Below are positions 8,450-16,518 of a DNA stretch of 32,634 nt, one piece after another. The stretch comes from Pedosphaera sp. (GTDB lineage: Bacteria; Verrucomicrobiota; Verrucomicrobiia; Limisphaerales; AAA164-E04). The stretch is taken from contig NYYT01000010.1 in assembly GCA_002686885.1 (NCBI GenBank), positions 36,120 through 68,753 on the forward strand, written 5' to 3'. Each line of letters starts with the position of its first letter. Position 1 is the first letter of the stretch. Both the position numbers and the translations under genes were made by a program. The notes below the pieces were generated by a model, which had not been told where the DNA came from, ran no database searches, and worked only from the letters and a program-made list of their open reading frames with translations.

Positions 8450-8900
8450 GAGTTGGAGGGGCTGTTAGGATTCGGTAAGCCCGATGGTACCGCTGAGATC
8501 GGAGCATGCCTGCCTCATCGAGATAGCGGTATCGGCAAAGATCCATATGATCTTCAAGGTCGGCCAGTTTGACTTGTTTGGCCAGATCATTCTCAGCGGC
8601 TCGAGCAATCAGATGTTCGTAAGGCTCTTCCGGCCTTCGGGTCAACGCATCCACCGCATCGACCACGGTTTGGGAAAAACCCTCATCCAGGAGATTCTGC
8701 AGCGTGACGGGGCTATCTTCGACGACATCGTGCAAGAGGGCGATGAGTTGAAGAGTCGGGTCGCGAAACTTCGCCAGCAATCGCAGTGGGTGAAGGATGT
8801 AGGCTGCTCCCTGGCGATCGGTTTGTCCTTGATGAGCCTCAAGGGCGATGCCAAGTGCTTTTTCAAGCAGGGTTGGATGGCTTTCACCGGCCATGTCCAT
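8442..8900 (-). CDS. Small RelA/SpoT-like HD hydrolase (MESH1-like)
   Basis: A 152-residue HD-domain protein. The metal-site residues are arranged as in the hydrolase domain of SpoT and MESH1: His37 (LHPLRL), His57-Asp58 with Glu61-Asp62 (LLHDVVED), and Asp114 (VKLADLEDH). No synthetase or TGS domain follows, so it would be a small alarmone hydrolase, degrading (p)ppGpp, or possibly an NADPH phosphatase as reported for human MESH1. I start it at ATG 8900, which overlaps the thioesterase end by 17 nt; ATG 8894 is equally possible. A longer frame to 9008 only adds sequence inside the upstream gene. It is translationally linked on both sides, to the thioesterase and to hisA. Confidence 0.82.
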   Translation of the reverse strand: MDMAGESHPTLLEKALGIALEAHQGQTDRQGAAYILHPLRLLAKFRDPTLQLIALLHDVVEDSPVTLQNLLDEGFSQTVVDAVDALTRRPEEPYEHLIARAAENDLAKQVKLADLEDHMDLCRYRYLDEAGMLRSQRYHRAYRILTAPPTHV

Positions 8901-9381
8901 GGTGATGCATGGCCTGTTGGATGGCTTCCCATTGATCCCCGAATTCGGATTGAAGCATGGACAGGGCATCCTCCTTGATGGGAAAGAATTTGGCCGAGCC
9001 CGAAGCAATGCAGGTGTCCTCCACGCTCAATTCCGCGCTTGCCAGAAAGAGTTTTCCACGACGGTTTTCATCCAGGCGCCCCAGGCAATGGACGGTTTGT
9101 CCCGGGCTGAGAAGGCGGTGAAAGCGAATGTTCATGTCGACCGAATAGGCGAAGGTGCCTCCCAGAATGCCACAGGCCCATGCCATCATTTCATCGAGGA
9201 CAGTCGTGATGACACCCCCGTGAATGGCATGACTGAATCCGGCATGTCGAACTTCAGGAACCCATTGAGCATGGATGGCTTTACCATCGGTTTTCATGCG
9301 AAGGGCCACGCCTGCGGGATTCCCATGTCCGCAGCCGAAGCACGCCTTTGTCTGTGGTAACCATTCCATGGCGTCCATCAT
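8884..9381 (-). CDS. PaaI-type hotdog thioesterase
   Basis: A 165-residue single hotdog-fold protein of the PaaI/YbgC-related acyl-CoA thioesterase group. The N-terminal CFGCGHGNP motif (residues 14-22) and the active-site helix HAIHGGVITTVLDEMMAWA with His54, Gly55-Gly56 and Asp63 are typical. It probably hydrolyses an acyl-CoA, but the acyl group cannot be read. GGGAGGA stands about 10 nt before the ATG at 9381, which selects this start over a 27-residue upstream extension. It starts 20 nt after the serine hydrolase stop and ends overlapping the HD gene, so it belongs to the mntR-to-hisA run. Confidence 0.85.
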   Translation of the reverse strand: MMDAMEWLPQTKACFGCGHGNPAGVALRMKTDGKAIHAQWVPEVRHAGFSHAIHGGVITTVLDEMMAWACGILGGTFAYSVDMNIRFHRLLSPGQTVHCLGRLDENRRGKLFLASAELSVEDTCIASGSAKFFPIKEDALSMLQSEFGDQWEAIQQAMHHHGHGR

Positions 9382-9401
9382 GTCAGTCGGTGTCCTCCCA
9401 T

Positions 9402-10472
9402 TCAATGCCCTTGGGTGGAATCTTCTTCCGTGGTGGGGATTGCTTTTTGCTGAAGGATCCACCGGGTCAATGCCTTGGCCATCTGTCCGATGACTTTTCC
9501 GTCTCCGGTATGAGCTGCAAGGGATAGAATGAATTTTACATTCAGCGCCTCATCTTCGACATATGCCACATCCAGAACATAGTTGCTGATCAATCCTGCC
9601 TTGTGGAAATAGCGTGCATTGGGCAGAAAGGTCTCTATGCCATCGGTCCAGGCATACGGGCCTGCCGACTTGTTCTCCAGGCCGACCAGCCCGTCTTCTC
9701 CGTGGCGAATCCAAGCCAGTTGTTGATCTGTGAGTTGATACTTTTCTTCGGGAGGGAGGACTTCAGCAAAAAAAATGCGGCGCAGGCATTCAGCCAGCTC
9801 GCGCGTGGAGGTGGCATTGCCCGTGGTGTCACTCAAGATGGTGGCACCGCGCTGCTTGGCATAGGAAAGGCCAGTCCAGGTGTGGGTGACCTCCCGGCGC
9901 TTCCCATCGGGTTCCACAATCCGGATCCGTTGTGGTTCCGTATTTTCGTAAACGACGGGTCGATGAACGACATAGTCACGCATCAAGGCAGAATGAGGAA
10001 AACCTTTCTCTGGAATCAGAAATTGGGTGTTGATGCGATCGATGCCTACAAACCGCAGTAGAAGCGTGTAATCCTCATTGGAAGAGCGACGAAATACCTC
10101 ACTGATCATTTCCCTGGGGGTGCGGGCTGCATCGACTTGCCAGCGATCACCCACCTGGCGTTCAAAAATCAAGGCACTGTCACTTGAGACGCTCAATTGG
10201 TTGAGGTATTCCAAAGCGGCGACTGCCGTGTAGATCTTGATGGTGCTGGCTGGCCAGAAATCGATGGCATGTTCACTGTCGCGGTAATGATACCACCTGA
10301 AGCTTGGAGAGCTCTCCTCGCCATCCACCACCACTAGCGAAGCCCACTTGCGCACCGAGGGTGCGATGGGTTCCAGGATGGCGTCGAGGGTCGCAGCGTC
10401 TCCAGAAGGATGCATGATCAAGAGATAGAGTGAGCCAACAAGATACCATGGGTATGAGGTAGCCTGCGGCAT
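9402..10472 (-). CDS. Exported serine hydrolase with beta-lactamase/transpeptidase-like fold
   Basis: A 356-residue protein with a hydrophobic N-terminal segment (YPWYLVGSLYLLIM) and the three active-site elements of class A beta-lactamase-like serine hydrolases. These are S-T-I-K with nucleophile Ser76 and Lys79 in FWPASTIKIYTA, an SSNEDY box in place of SDN, and HKAG in place of KTG near the C-terminus. The weak second and third boxes argue against a true antibiotic lactamase; peptidoglycan- or peptide-directed hydrolysis is more likely. The ATG at 10472 lies 16 nt after the mntR stop and gives the export signal at the N-terminus; upstream frame would overlap mntR. Confidence 0.78.
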   Translation of the reverse strand: MPQATSYPWYLVGSLYLLIMHPSGDAATLDAILEPIAPSVRKWASLVVVDGEESSPSFRWYHYRDSEHAIDFWPASTIKIYTAVAALEYLNQLSVSSDSALIFERQVGDRWQVDAARTPREMISEVFRRSSNEDYTLLLRFVGIDRINTQFLIPEKGFPHSALMRDYVVHRPVVYENTEPQRIRIVEPDGKRREVTHTWTGLSYAKQRGATILSDTTGNATSTRELAECLRRIFFAEVLPPEEKYQLTDQQLAWIRHGEDGLVGLENKSAGPYAWTDGIETFLPNARYFHKAGLISNYVLDVAYVEDEALNVKFILSLAAHTGDGKVIGQMAKALTRWILQQKAIPTTEEDSTQGH

Positions 10473-10488
10473 CTTTATTGCGGACCCA

Positions 10489-10956
10489 CTAGGAAGTTTG
10501 TTTGTTTTCAATGCCAGGGTCATCGATCGATTCTCGCCTTTGTGCGAAATGATGGTGAAAGGCCTTGAGGGTATCGGGATGCTGTTCAAAAAAATCGGTC
10601 AACGAAGTGAGCATGTCCATGGTTTTACTGCTGAGATGGTGCTCGATACCTTCGATATCGGATTGTTGAGTGGCTGCATCAATGCCAAAGAGGGAAAAAA
10701 AGCGCGAAAGCATTTCATGGCGCTTTTGAATGGCAAGAGCGATGGTGCGACCTTCTTCCGTCAGCACCAGACCACGGTATTTCTGATAATTGAGGTAACC
10801 CAGTTCATCGAGTTTTTGCACCATGTTGGTGACCGAGGCTTGCTTGACATCCAGAGAAGATGCGATGTCCACCACCCGAGCATATCCCTTCTCCTCGATC
10901 AACTCGTGGATCCGCTCCAAATAATCTTCGGCGGTTTGACTGGGTTTGGGTGGCAT
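10489..10956 (-). CDS. mntR: Manganese-responsive regulator MntR
   Basis: A 155-residue DtxR/MntR-family repressor without the SH3-like third domain. The winged helix spans about residues 6-70, including YARVVDIASSLDVKQASVTNMVQKLDELGYL. All six metal ligands of Bacillus subtilis MntR (Asp8, Glu11, His77, Glu99, Glu102, His103) have counterparts at Asp11, Glu14, His80, Glu102, Glu105 and His106, a constant offset of three, so manganese sensing is well supported. ATG 10956 gives the standard N-terminus; a longer frame to 10998 adds no conserved sequence. No mntH, mntABC or mntP is in the window, so its targets lie elsewhere. It heads a minus-strand run and is divergent from the HAD gene, with 53 bp between. 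Confidence 0.9.
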   Translation of the reverse strand: MPPKPSQTAEDYLERIHELIEEKGYARVVDIASSLDVKQASVTNMVQKLDELGYLNYQKYRGLVLTEEGRTIALAIQKRHEMLSRFFSLFGIDAATQQSDIEGIEHHLSSKTMDMLTSLTDFFEQHPDTLKAFHHHFAQRRESIDDPGIENKQTS

Positions 10957-11009
10957 AGGCTCTTCAGAGGGTTTACTATCGGCTCTCCGCAGATGCAAGC
11001 CATTGAGCC

Positions 11010-11690
11010 ATGATCAAACTCATTCTTCTGGATATTGATGGAACCATGATTCACGCCAAGGGGGCAGGGGGGCTCGCGTTCGGCCGCGCGTTCGGAAGCA
11101 TGTTCAACTTGCCTGATGGCGCGAAGGGGCTGCGATTCGCTGGGCGTACCGATCTTTCGCTGCTGCACGAATTCATGGGAATGCACGGCATTCTTTCATC
11201 GCGCGCGCTTGAAAGGGATTTCTTTGCTCTCTATGCGCACTGGTTGGCTGAAATGCTTCCTCAATTTGAAGGAAACGTTTTCCCCGGAGTGCGAGATTTG
11301 ATGGCCTCCTGCCGTGATCATCCAGAGGGGCCTGAGCTGGGCCTGCTCACGGGGAACACTCGTCTTGGGGCAGAAATCAAACTGCGTCACTTTGATCTGT
11401 GGGAAGACTTTTTAATCGGCGCCTATGGAGATGAAGATCCATCGCGGCCGGTTCTGGCTGGGCTGGCCGCTCGCCGTGGTCAGGAACACCTGCGCACCCC
11501 ACTCCAGCCTGATGAAATTCTGGTCATCGGGGACACTCCCAGTGATGTGGCATGTGCTCAAAGTATCGGGGCGACTTCCCTGGCTGTGGCGACTGGCGGC
11601 TTTTCCATCGAGGCTCTCGAACAAAGTGGCGCCACCCGAGTGGTGGATTCCCTGGAAGGCCTTGGCCTGGAAACACTGCTTTCGCTCTGA
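11010..11690 (+). CDS. HAD-superfamily phosphatase, phosphoglycolate phosphatase-like
   Basis: A 226-residue HAD hydrolase with the catalytic LLDIDGT (nucleophile Asp8, acid/base Asp10), a helical cap region (about residues 16-85), motif II Thr114 in LLTGNT, and the terminal motif GDTPSDV (Gly174-Asp175, Asp179). This layout fits the phosphoglycolate phosphatase/beta-phosphoglucomutase branch. It dephosphorylates a small phospho-compound that cannot be named from sequence. It is transcribed divergently from mntR; a TACTAT at 10974-10979 could be its -10 box, but no convincing -35 box is seen. Confidence 0.87.
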   Translation: MIKLILLDIDGTMIHAKGAGGLAFGRAFGSMFNLPDGAKGLRFAGRTDLSLLHEFMGMHGILSSRALERDFFALYAHWLAEMLPQFEGNVFPGVRDLMASCRDHPEGPELGLLTGNTRLGAEIKLRHFDLWEDFLIGAYGDEDPSRPVLAGLAARRGQEHLRTPLQPDEILVIGDTPSDVACAQSIGATSLAVATGGFSIEALEQSGATRVVDSLEGLGLETLLSL

Positions 11691-11692
11691 GC

Positions 11693-11707
11693 AGTCTGTA
11701 AAAGACT
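11693..11707. terminator. Weak hairpin between HAD gene and TRAP operon end
   Basis: AGTCT (11693-11697) and AGACT (11703-11707) form a 5-bp stem with a 5-nt loop in the 17-bp gap between convergent genes. There is no T-tract, so it is a marginal candidate for a terminator. Confidence 0.2.
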
Positions 11708-12991
11708 TCAGGAGGCAGGCATCAACCAATCCGGAAGAAAGAGGACCAATTCCGGAAACAGGATGACCAGCAGCAACATGATTGCATTGGCAGCGAGAAA
11801 GGGCAGCGCACCCCGAAAGATCGTGCCAATGGATTGACCAGAAATCGCAGCACAGACATTCAGGCAGGTGCCAACCGGAGGGGTGCAGGCGCCGACGGCC
11901 AGCGCTCCTACAAATACGACCCCAAACCATACGGGAGAAATTCCTGCCTGAGCTACCACCGGCATGAAAATGGGCGTGAGCAACAGAATGCCCGGGCTCA
12001 CGTCGATGACCGTACCCATGATCAGAACCAGGGCGACGATGATCAGAAGCAGCATGAAGGGCGAAAGATTCAAGGCCATCAGTCCCTCAGCCAATGCCTG
12101 TGGTGTGCGTTCCAGAGCCAGCATCCAAACGAAGACTTGGGAAAAGGCAATGATCATCATGATCTGCGCGCTGAGACGGGCGGATTGAATGAGTGCGTCC
12201 AGGCATTTTTTCCAGGTCAACTCCCGGTGGACCAGGCCGCCGATGGCAACGGCGTACAGTGCCCCGATGGCAGCGGACTCGGTGGCGGTGGCAATACCAA
12301 AAACGATGGAACCCACCAGGAGTATCGGCATGAGCAATACATGCATGGAACGCATCAAGAGAACACCCGATGCGCTCCAACTGGGTGGGTGCTCCTCTCG
12401 GGGATAGTGGTTGCGTGAGGCCATCCATGCAACGGCCGCGAGTTGAAGCACTCCAACGATGAGTCCGGGAAGAATCCCTCCCAGAAAAAGGCGCCCGATG
12501 CTAACCTGGCCTGCAATGGCAAAGATGACCATGGGGATGCTGGGAGGCAGGACCATACCCATCGTGGAGGAGGCCACCGTGATACCTGAAGCATGATGGA
12601 GAGGGTATCCTCGCTTTTTCATTTCGGGAATCAGCACGGAGCCAATCGATGCAGTGTCCGAGGTGGAGGAACCTGAGATGCCTCCAAAGAGCATGCTGCT
12701 GATGACATTGACCATGCCAAGACCGCCCGGGAGTCGACCGACCAGCAGCAGGCATAAATCCACTAGGCGACGGGTGATGCCCGTCGAGTTCATGATTTGC
12801 CCCATGAACATGAACAAGGGGAGTGCAATCAAGGCATAGGAATGCAGTCCGGCAAACACCCGTTGGGGCAGAACGGGGAGCAGTTCAGGGTGCGCCGTGA
12901 GAAAATAGGCCAGGGAGGCCATCCCGAGGGCATAGGCAATGGGAAAACCGAGCGCCAGCAGCAGAACCCAGGTGATGGCCATGATCGTCAT
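11708..12991 (-). CDS. dctM: TRAP transporter large permease DctM
   Basis: A 427-residue, strongly hydrophobic membrane protein with about a dozen predicted helices, the secondary-transport subunit of a sodium-coupled TRAP system. Family signatures visible are MLFGGISGSSTSDTASIGSVLIPEMKKRGYP, the GITVASSTMGMVLPPSIPMVIFA segment, and GALAVGACTPPVGTCLN near the C-terminus (shown here in part only as motifs). It starts with an ATGA overlap on the DctQ stop and is the last gene of the five-gene operon. Length and architecture are normal. Confidence 0.95.
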   Translation of the reverse strand: MTIMAITWVLLLALGFPIAYALGMASLAYFLTAHPELLPVLPQRVFAGLHSYALIALPLFMFMGQIMNSTGITRRLVDLCLLLVGRLPGGLGMVNVISSMLFGGISGSSTSDTASIGSVLIPEMKKRGYPLHHASGITVASSTMGMVLPPSIPMVIFAIAGQVSIGRLFLGGILPGLIVGVLQLAAVAWMASRNHYPREEHPPSWSASGVLLMRSMHVLLMPILLVGSIVFGIATATESAAIGALYAVAIGGLVHRELTWKKCLDALIQSARLSAQIMMIIAFSQVFVWMLALERTPQALAEGLMALNLSPFMLLLIIVALVLIMGTVIDVSPGILLLTPIFMPVVAQAGISPVWFGVVFVGALAVGACTPPVGTCLNVCAAISGQSIGTIFRGALPFLAANAIMLLLVILFPELVLFLPDWLMPAS

Positions 12992-13524
12992 GTCCCTACC
13001 TCCCGAGAGCTCGTCTCAGAATCCTGCCTCTCCTGAGGCACATCCTCGTTTTGGAAAGCATGGATTCCATGAAGGAGGCAGATCAAAGCGCCCAAGGCGC
13101 CCATGAGAGGGATGCTGATTTGTGCGATCCATCGGGGCAGTTCGGTGCTGGGCATGATGAATTGCCCAGTGGTGGCGATCCACCCAAGGCTGAGACCCGC
13201 AATGGCCAGGTGAAACAAGGCCATTGCTCCATGATGCAGCAGCGTCATTCGGCGCTGGTTTTGAGTCGACAGTCGATCGATCAGGATGCTCACCGAAAGA
13301 TGTTCCCTGTGGCCCAGGCCAACGGTGGCACCCAAGGCGCTGGTGTAAACAAACAGCAGCACGATGGATTCATTGGCGCCTTGAATAGAAATGCCAAACC
13401 CGTAGCGCAGCATCACCTGTAACAAAACCACCAGCCAGATGGCCAAGAGCATCCCGGCAAGAAGGCCTTCCAGTGGCTTGAGCAGTCGATTCAGCCAGGG
13501 GGATGTTGACGTTTGGCTTTTCAT
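12988..13524 (-). CDS. dctQ: TRAP transporter small permease DctQ
   Basis: A 178-residue membrane protein with four predicted helices and the family segment FGISIQGANESIVLLFVYTSALGA, followed by GHREHLSVSIL. It is the small subunit that pairs with DctM. It overlaps both neighbours by 4 nt (the DctP stop on one side, the DctM start on the other), so the three transporter subunits are translated as a coupled set. Confidence 0.93.
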   Translation of the reverse strand: MKSQTSTSPWLNRLLKPLEGLLAGMLLAIWLVVLLQVMLRYGFGISIQGANESIVLLFVYTSALGATVGLGHREHLSVSILIDRLSTQNQRRMTLLHHGAMALFHLAIAGLSLGWIATTGQFIMPSTELPRWIAQISIPLMGALGALICLLHGIHAFQNEDVPQERQDSETSSREVGT

Positions 13525-14561
13525 GGCTTGGAGGATCCTGGCTCTGAGGAGATCGGATGCTCACCTCTGGCAACTTGTTGGGCTTGATGAATGTCTTCCC
13601 AGCTGAAAGTGCCTTGAGCGACAAAATGCTCATAAACGGGCCCCACCGCTTCCCGAAACGGTTGGAGCTGGGATTCGTTCAAAATGTTGACCTCCAGGTG
13701 ATCGGCCAGACGATCGAGGTATTGCTGTTCCATGTCCCGATTGAGTTGATCACTCAGAGCCATCGACTCACGCGCCGCCTGATCGAAGATTTCCCTCAGA
13801 TCCTCTGGCAGGGATTCATACCAGCCAAGGTGGACCATGAACGGGTCGGGTCCGGTGGAGTAGTGGGTGACGGTGACATACTTGGAGACTTCATGAATGT
13901 GATAATCCCAAATATTCGAGGGGGGATTGTCCTGCCCATCTACCACACCTGTCTTGAGAGCCTGATAGATCTCAATGGCAGGGATTTCCTGCGGGTTGGC
14001 TCCAAAGGCTTCGGCTGTCTTGACATACATGGCCTGAGGTGGGACCCGCATGTTCATGCCCTTGAGATCATCGGGATGGGTGATGGGATGTTGGCTATTG
14101 GTGTGGGCGCGAAAGCCCTGGGAAATGCCAGTGGCCGGAATGTGAAAGCCCCGTTCCTTTGCCTTCTGGTTCAGTGCCGCTGTAAAGGGACTCTGGATCA
14201 GGGCGATGGCCTCATCCCAATTCGCGACCAGAAACGGAAGGGTGAACAGTTGAAATTGAGGATTGGCATCCCGATAGAAGGCCCCGCGAGTCCCTTGCAG
14301 TACCCCCATGGTAACGTAGTCCATCAATTCCCTTTCGGTGCCCAAAACCCCTCCAAAATATAATTCGACCTGAAGACGTCCCTGGGACCGCTCCTCCACG
14401 ATCTTCTTGAAATGACGCATGGACTCGCTTCGCAGGGCTGCTTCCGGCTGACTGTGGGCATAGCGGAAGAGGTGGGTTTCCGATGAGCGCGAACAGGAGG
14501 TGACGCCCACCCATAGCATGAGCCAACCGAGAAACAGGCCATGTGGGGCGAAGATTTTCAT
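13521..14561 (-). CDS. dctP: TRAP solute-binding protein DctP, probable lipoprotein
   Basis: A 346-residue periplasmic binding protein for a TRAP system. The signal sequence ends in VTSC with Cys23, a lipobox, so the mature protein is probably lipid-anchored. The ligand-binding core is visible as LKGMNMRVP, whose Arg typically salt-bridges the ligand carboxylate, followed by EAFGANPQEIPAIEIYQALKTG and VVDGQDNPPSNIWDY. This favours an organic acid or sugar acid as the ligand. The gene starts 30 nt after the epimerase stop and overlaps DctQ by 4 nt. The adjoining dehydrogenase and TIM-barrel isomerase suggest that the imported compound is an aldonic or uronic-type acid, which is inference. Confidence 0.93.
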   Translation of the reverse strand: MKIFAPHGLFLGWLMLWVGVTSCSRSSETHLFRYAHSQPEAALRSESMRHFKKIVEERSQGRLQVELYFGGVLGTERELMDYVTMGVLQGTRGAFYRDANPQFQLFTLPFLVANWDEAIALIQSPFTAALNQKAKERGFHIPATGISQGFRAHTNSQHPITHPDDLKGMNMRVPPQAMYVKTAEAFGANPQEIPAIEIYQALKTGVVDGQDNPPSNIWDYHIHEVSKYVTVTHYSTGPDPFMVHLGWYESLPEDLREIFDQAARESMALSDQLNRDMEQQYLDRLADHLEVNILNESQLQPFREAVGPVYEHFVAQGTFSWEDIHQAQQVARGEHPISSEPGSSKP

Positions 14562-14591
14562 CGGTTGGCTTGGATGGTGATGGATTCGTAA

Positions 14592-15455
14592 TCAGCCAAA
14601 GACCTTCTTGAAGGTTTCGATCGATCGGCGAAAGCCTCCCTCAAAACTTCCCTTTTCGTCACAGTGGACGCTTTCAAAGGAGACCACCCCCTCATAGCCA
14701 TCCTTGCGGATGGCATCGGCCAAGGGCTCAAAACTTTCCGCCAGTTGTCCCTGGCCCATGGGACAGAAGGTCACAGTCGCCTTGTTCATTTCCACAATAG
14801 CATCCTTGATGTGGAGGTGGCCCATGGCACCACCTTTGAGTGCTTCCCAGCCATCCGGGAAGGCAGGCTCATTGGCGTAAAGGCAGTTGCCAGGATCCCA
14901 CAGAATGCTCAGATGCTGACTGGCCATTTCACGAACCAGCTTGGCTCCCATCCACGCTGATGGAATCATCGCGTTGTTGCCTGTCTCCAACACCAGCTGG
15001 ACCCCTTCCCTGGCTGCCAGTTCGACGGGCGGGCGCAACAGTTCCAGCAGTTTTTCCCAGGCACCTGTGGAAACCACCCACTCTTCAGCACCCCCTTTAC
15101 CAAAGACGATCATTTCGCGACGAAAGCTCATGATGCGTACCCTGGGGCAGCTCAGGTCCTGCGCCATGCCGATGCATCGCTTGAGTCCCTCCATGTGTTT
15201 CTGATAGTCCGAGTCGCCCACCGCAGTCTGGTGCACGCCCATGCCCACAAAGTTATGACGAGAGATGCAGGCCACTTTCATCTGGCGAGCCTCCAACAAA
15301 CCTTTGGCACGTTGGATTTCGCCGGCATCCAAATCGCCTACCTCCTTGTCCCATAAATACTGTAGCTCGGCGTATTCGAGTTCGAACTCGGCCATGACGT
15401 TCAAGGCGTGTTCGAAATCACGGCTGATGCCGTCGGTAATCACTCCACATTTCAT
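14592..15455 (-). CDS. Sugar phosphate isomerase/epimerase-like TIM-barrel protein
   Basis: A 287-residue protein of the xylose-isomerase-like TIM-barrel family (AP endonuclease 2 fold). The metal-binding positions are present: Glu157 (LVLETGN), Asp187 with WDPGN, His213/His215 (GHLHIKD), and Glu261 (VVSFESVH). Relatives include hydroxypyruvate isomerase, tagatose/L-ribulose epimerases and inosose dehydratase, so it probably isomerises a sugar or sugar acid. AAAGGAA about 10 nt before the ATG at 15455 fixes the start and excludes a 22-residue extension that would overlap the upstream gene. It lies between the dehydrogenase (16 nt upstream) and DctP (30 nt downstream). Confidence 0.88.
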   Translation of the reverse strand: MKCGVITDGISRDFEHALNVMAEFELEYAELQYLWDKEVGDLDAGEIQRAKGLLEARQMKVACISRHNFVGMGVHQTAVGDSDYQKHMEGLKRCIGMAQDLSCPRVRIMSFRREMIVFGKGGAEEWVVSTGAWEKLLELLRPPVELAAREGVQLVLETGNNAMIPSAWMGAKLVREMASQHLSILWDPGNCLYANEPAFPDGWEALKGGAMGHLHIKDAIVEMNKATVTFCPMGQGQLAESFEPLADAIRKDGYEGVVSFESVHCDEKGSFEGGFRRSIETFKKVFG

Positions 15456-15471
15456 TTTCTTGGATTCCTTT

Positions 15472-16368
15472 CTACCATTTGACTTGGGCGCCCGCGATCT
15501 GTTCGATGACTTTGGTGACACACCAGTTGTCCTCTTCTGGAAAGGAAGAGATCCCCGCCTGAAAGAGCTGTTGAGCTGCGGCGGTGGTGAACATCGGCAC
15601 CCCGGATTGTCGTGCCAAATTCATGGTGATGCCGAGATCCTTGTACATGGTGCCAATCTGACTTCCCGTATCCTTAAACTGGCGCTCCATGATCAGTTTG
15701 GCGCAATTCTTGAAAAGGGGGCTACTGACCCCACTGGCGCTGAACACCTCGTAGAGCACTTTGCCCTCAATGCCTGCCTTGGCGCCCAGCACCAGAGATT
15801 CGAAGATCGCTGCAAAGGTGCTGCCAATGAGGGCTTGCAGGGAAGCTTTTACCGTCTGCCCCATGCCAACCTTTTCCCCGACATGAAAAATATTTCCACC
15901 CACTGCCTGCATGCGTGGGAGATTGGCTTCCCAGACCGATCGCGGACCTGCCGCCATCATCGCCAACGTACCAGATTCAGCTCCATTCTGTCCTCCGCTG
16001 ACCGGTGAATCGATCATTTGAAGCCCCGCTTCCTGAACCCGCTTGCCAAGCGCTTCGGCCTCGGATGGTTCAATCGTCGCGGTCAGCAAGACCGTGGAGC
16101 CTTGCTTCATCGAGCCCACCAAACCTTGCTGTCCAAAAAGCACTCGCTCGGCCTGCTGACCGGTCATGACCATGATGAAAACGGCCTCAGCATCGGTCCC
16201 TACTTCGGCGGGTGAAAGACCTCGTCGTCCGCCGGCCTGCTCCAGCAGCTCCAGTCGTTCTTCCCTTAAGTCAAACCCGATGACGTCGAATTCTGCCCCT
16301 ATCAGGTTCCGTGCCATGCACAGGCCCATGTCTCCCAGTCCGATAAAACCAATGGTCTCTTTTGTCAT
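15472..16368 (-). CDS. 3-hydroxyisobutyrate dehydrogenase-family oxidoreductase
   Basis: A 298-residue beta-hydroxyacid dehydrogenase with the N-terminal NAD(P) motif GFIGLGDMG (residues 7-15), the substrate motif SPVSGG (121-126), and catalytic Lys174 in GQTVKASLQ. The family covers 3-hydroxyisobutyrate, tartronate semialdehyde, L-threonate and sulfolactaldehyde-type reductases; the exact substrate is not readable. AAAGGGA about 11 nt before ATG 16368 supports this start over a GTG at 16392. As first gene of the TRAP operon it probably oxidises or reduces the imported acid, working with the neighbouring isomerase. L-threonate-type catabolism is one option, but no DUF1537 kinase is present. 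Confidence 0.9.
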   Translation of the reverse strand: MTKETIGFIGLGDMGLCMARNLIGAEFDVIGFDLREERLELLEQAGGRRGLSPAEVGTDAEAVFIMVMTGQQAERVLFGQQGLVGSMKQGSTVLLTATIEPSEAEALGKRVQEAGLQMIDSPVSGGQNGAESGTLAMMAAGPRSVWEANLPRMQAVGGNIFHVGEKVGMGQTVKASLQALIGSTFAAIFESLVLGAKAGIEGKVLYEVFSASGVSSPLFKNCAKLIMERQFKDTGSQIGTMYKDLGITMNLARQSGVPMFTTAAAQQLFQAGISSFPEEDNWCVTKVIEQIAGAQVKW

Positions 16369-16475
16369 TTGTTGAATATCCCTTTTTGCCACCTGCTGAG
16401 AAAGCAGGGCCTCTCACGGCGATTTTCTGGTGTGAAGCAAGAGGCTAAACCCAAGCTCATGAGACAATCAAGGGT

Positions 16476-16508
16476 GGAAGGCCATGAGTCGTTGGTGGTG
16501 GGCCTTCC
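16476..16508 (-). terminator. Inverted repeat downstream of the glycosidase-like gene
   Basis: GGAAGGCC (16476-16483) and GGCCTTCC (16501-16508) are perfect 8-bp complements around a 17-nt loop. They lie just past the stop at 16519 on the minus strand. No T-run follows, so it may be a factor-assisted terminator or an mRNA 3'-end stabiliser. Confidence 0.35.
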
Positions 16509-16518
16509 GAGAAACGCT

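Noticed and set aside
9402-10472. A genuine beta-lactamase resistance gene
   Set aside because: The SxxK site is present, but the SDN and KTG boxes are altered to SSN and KAG, so antibiotic hydrolysis is not supported.
13557-14363. 268-codon plus-strand frame inside dctP
   Set aside because: It is the antisense shadow of a solute-binding protein with full family motifs.
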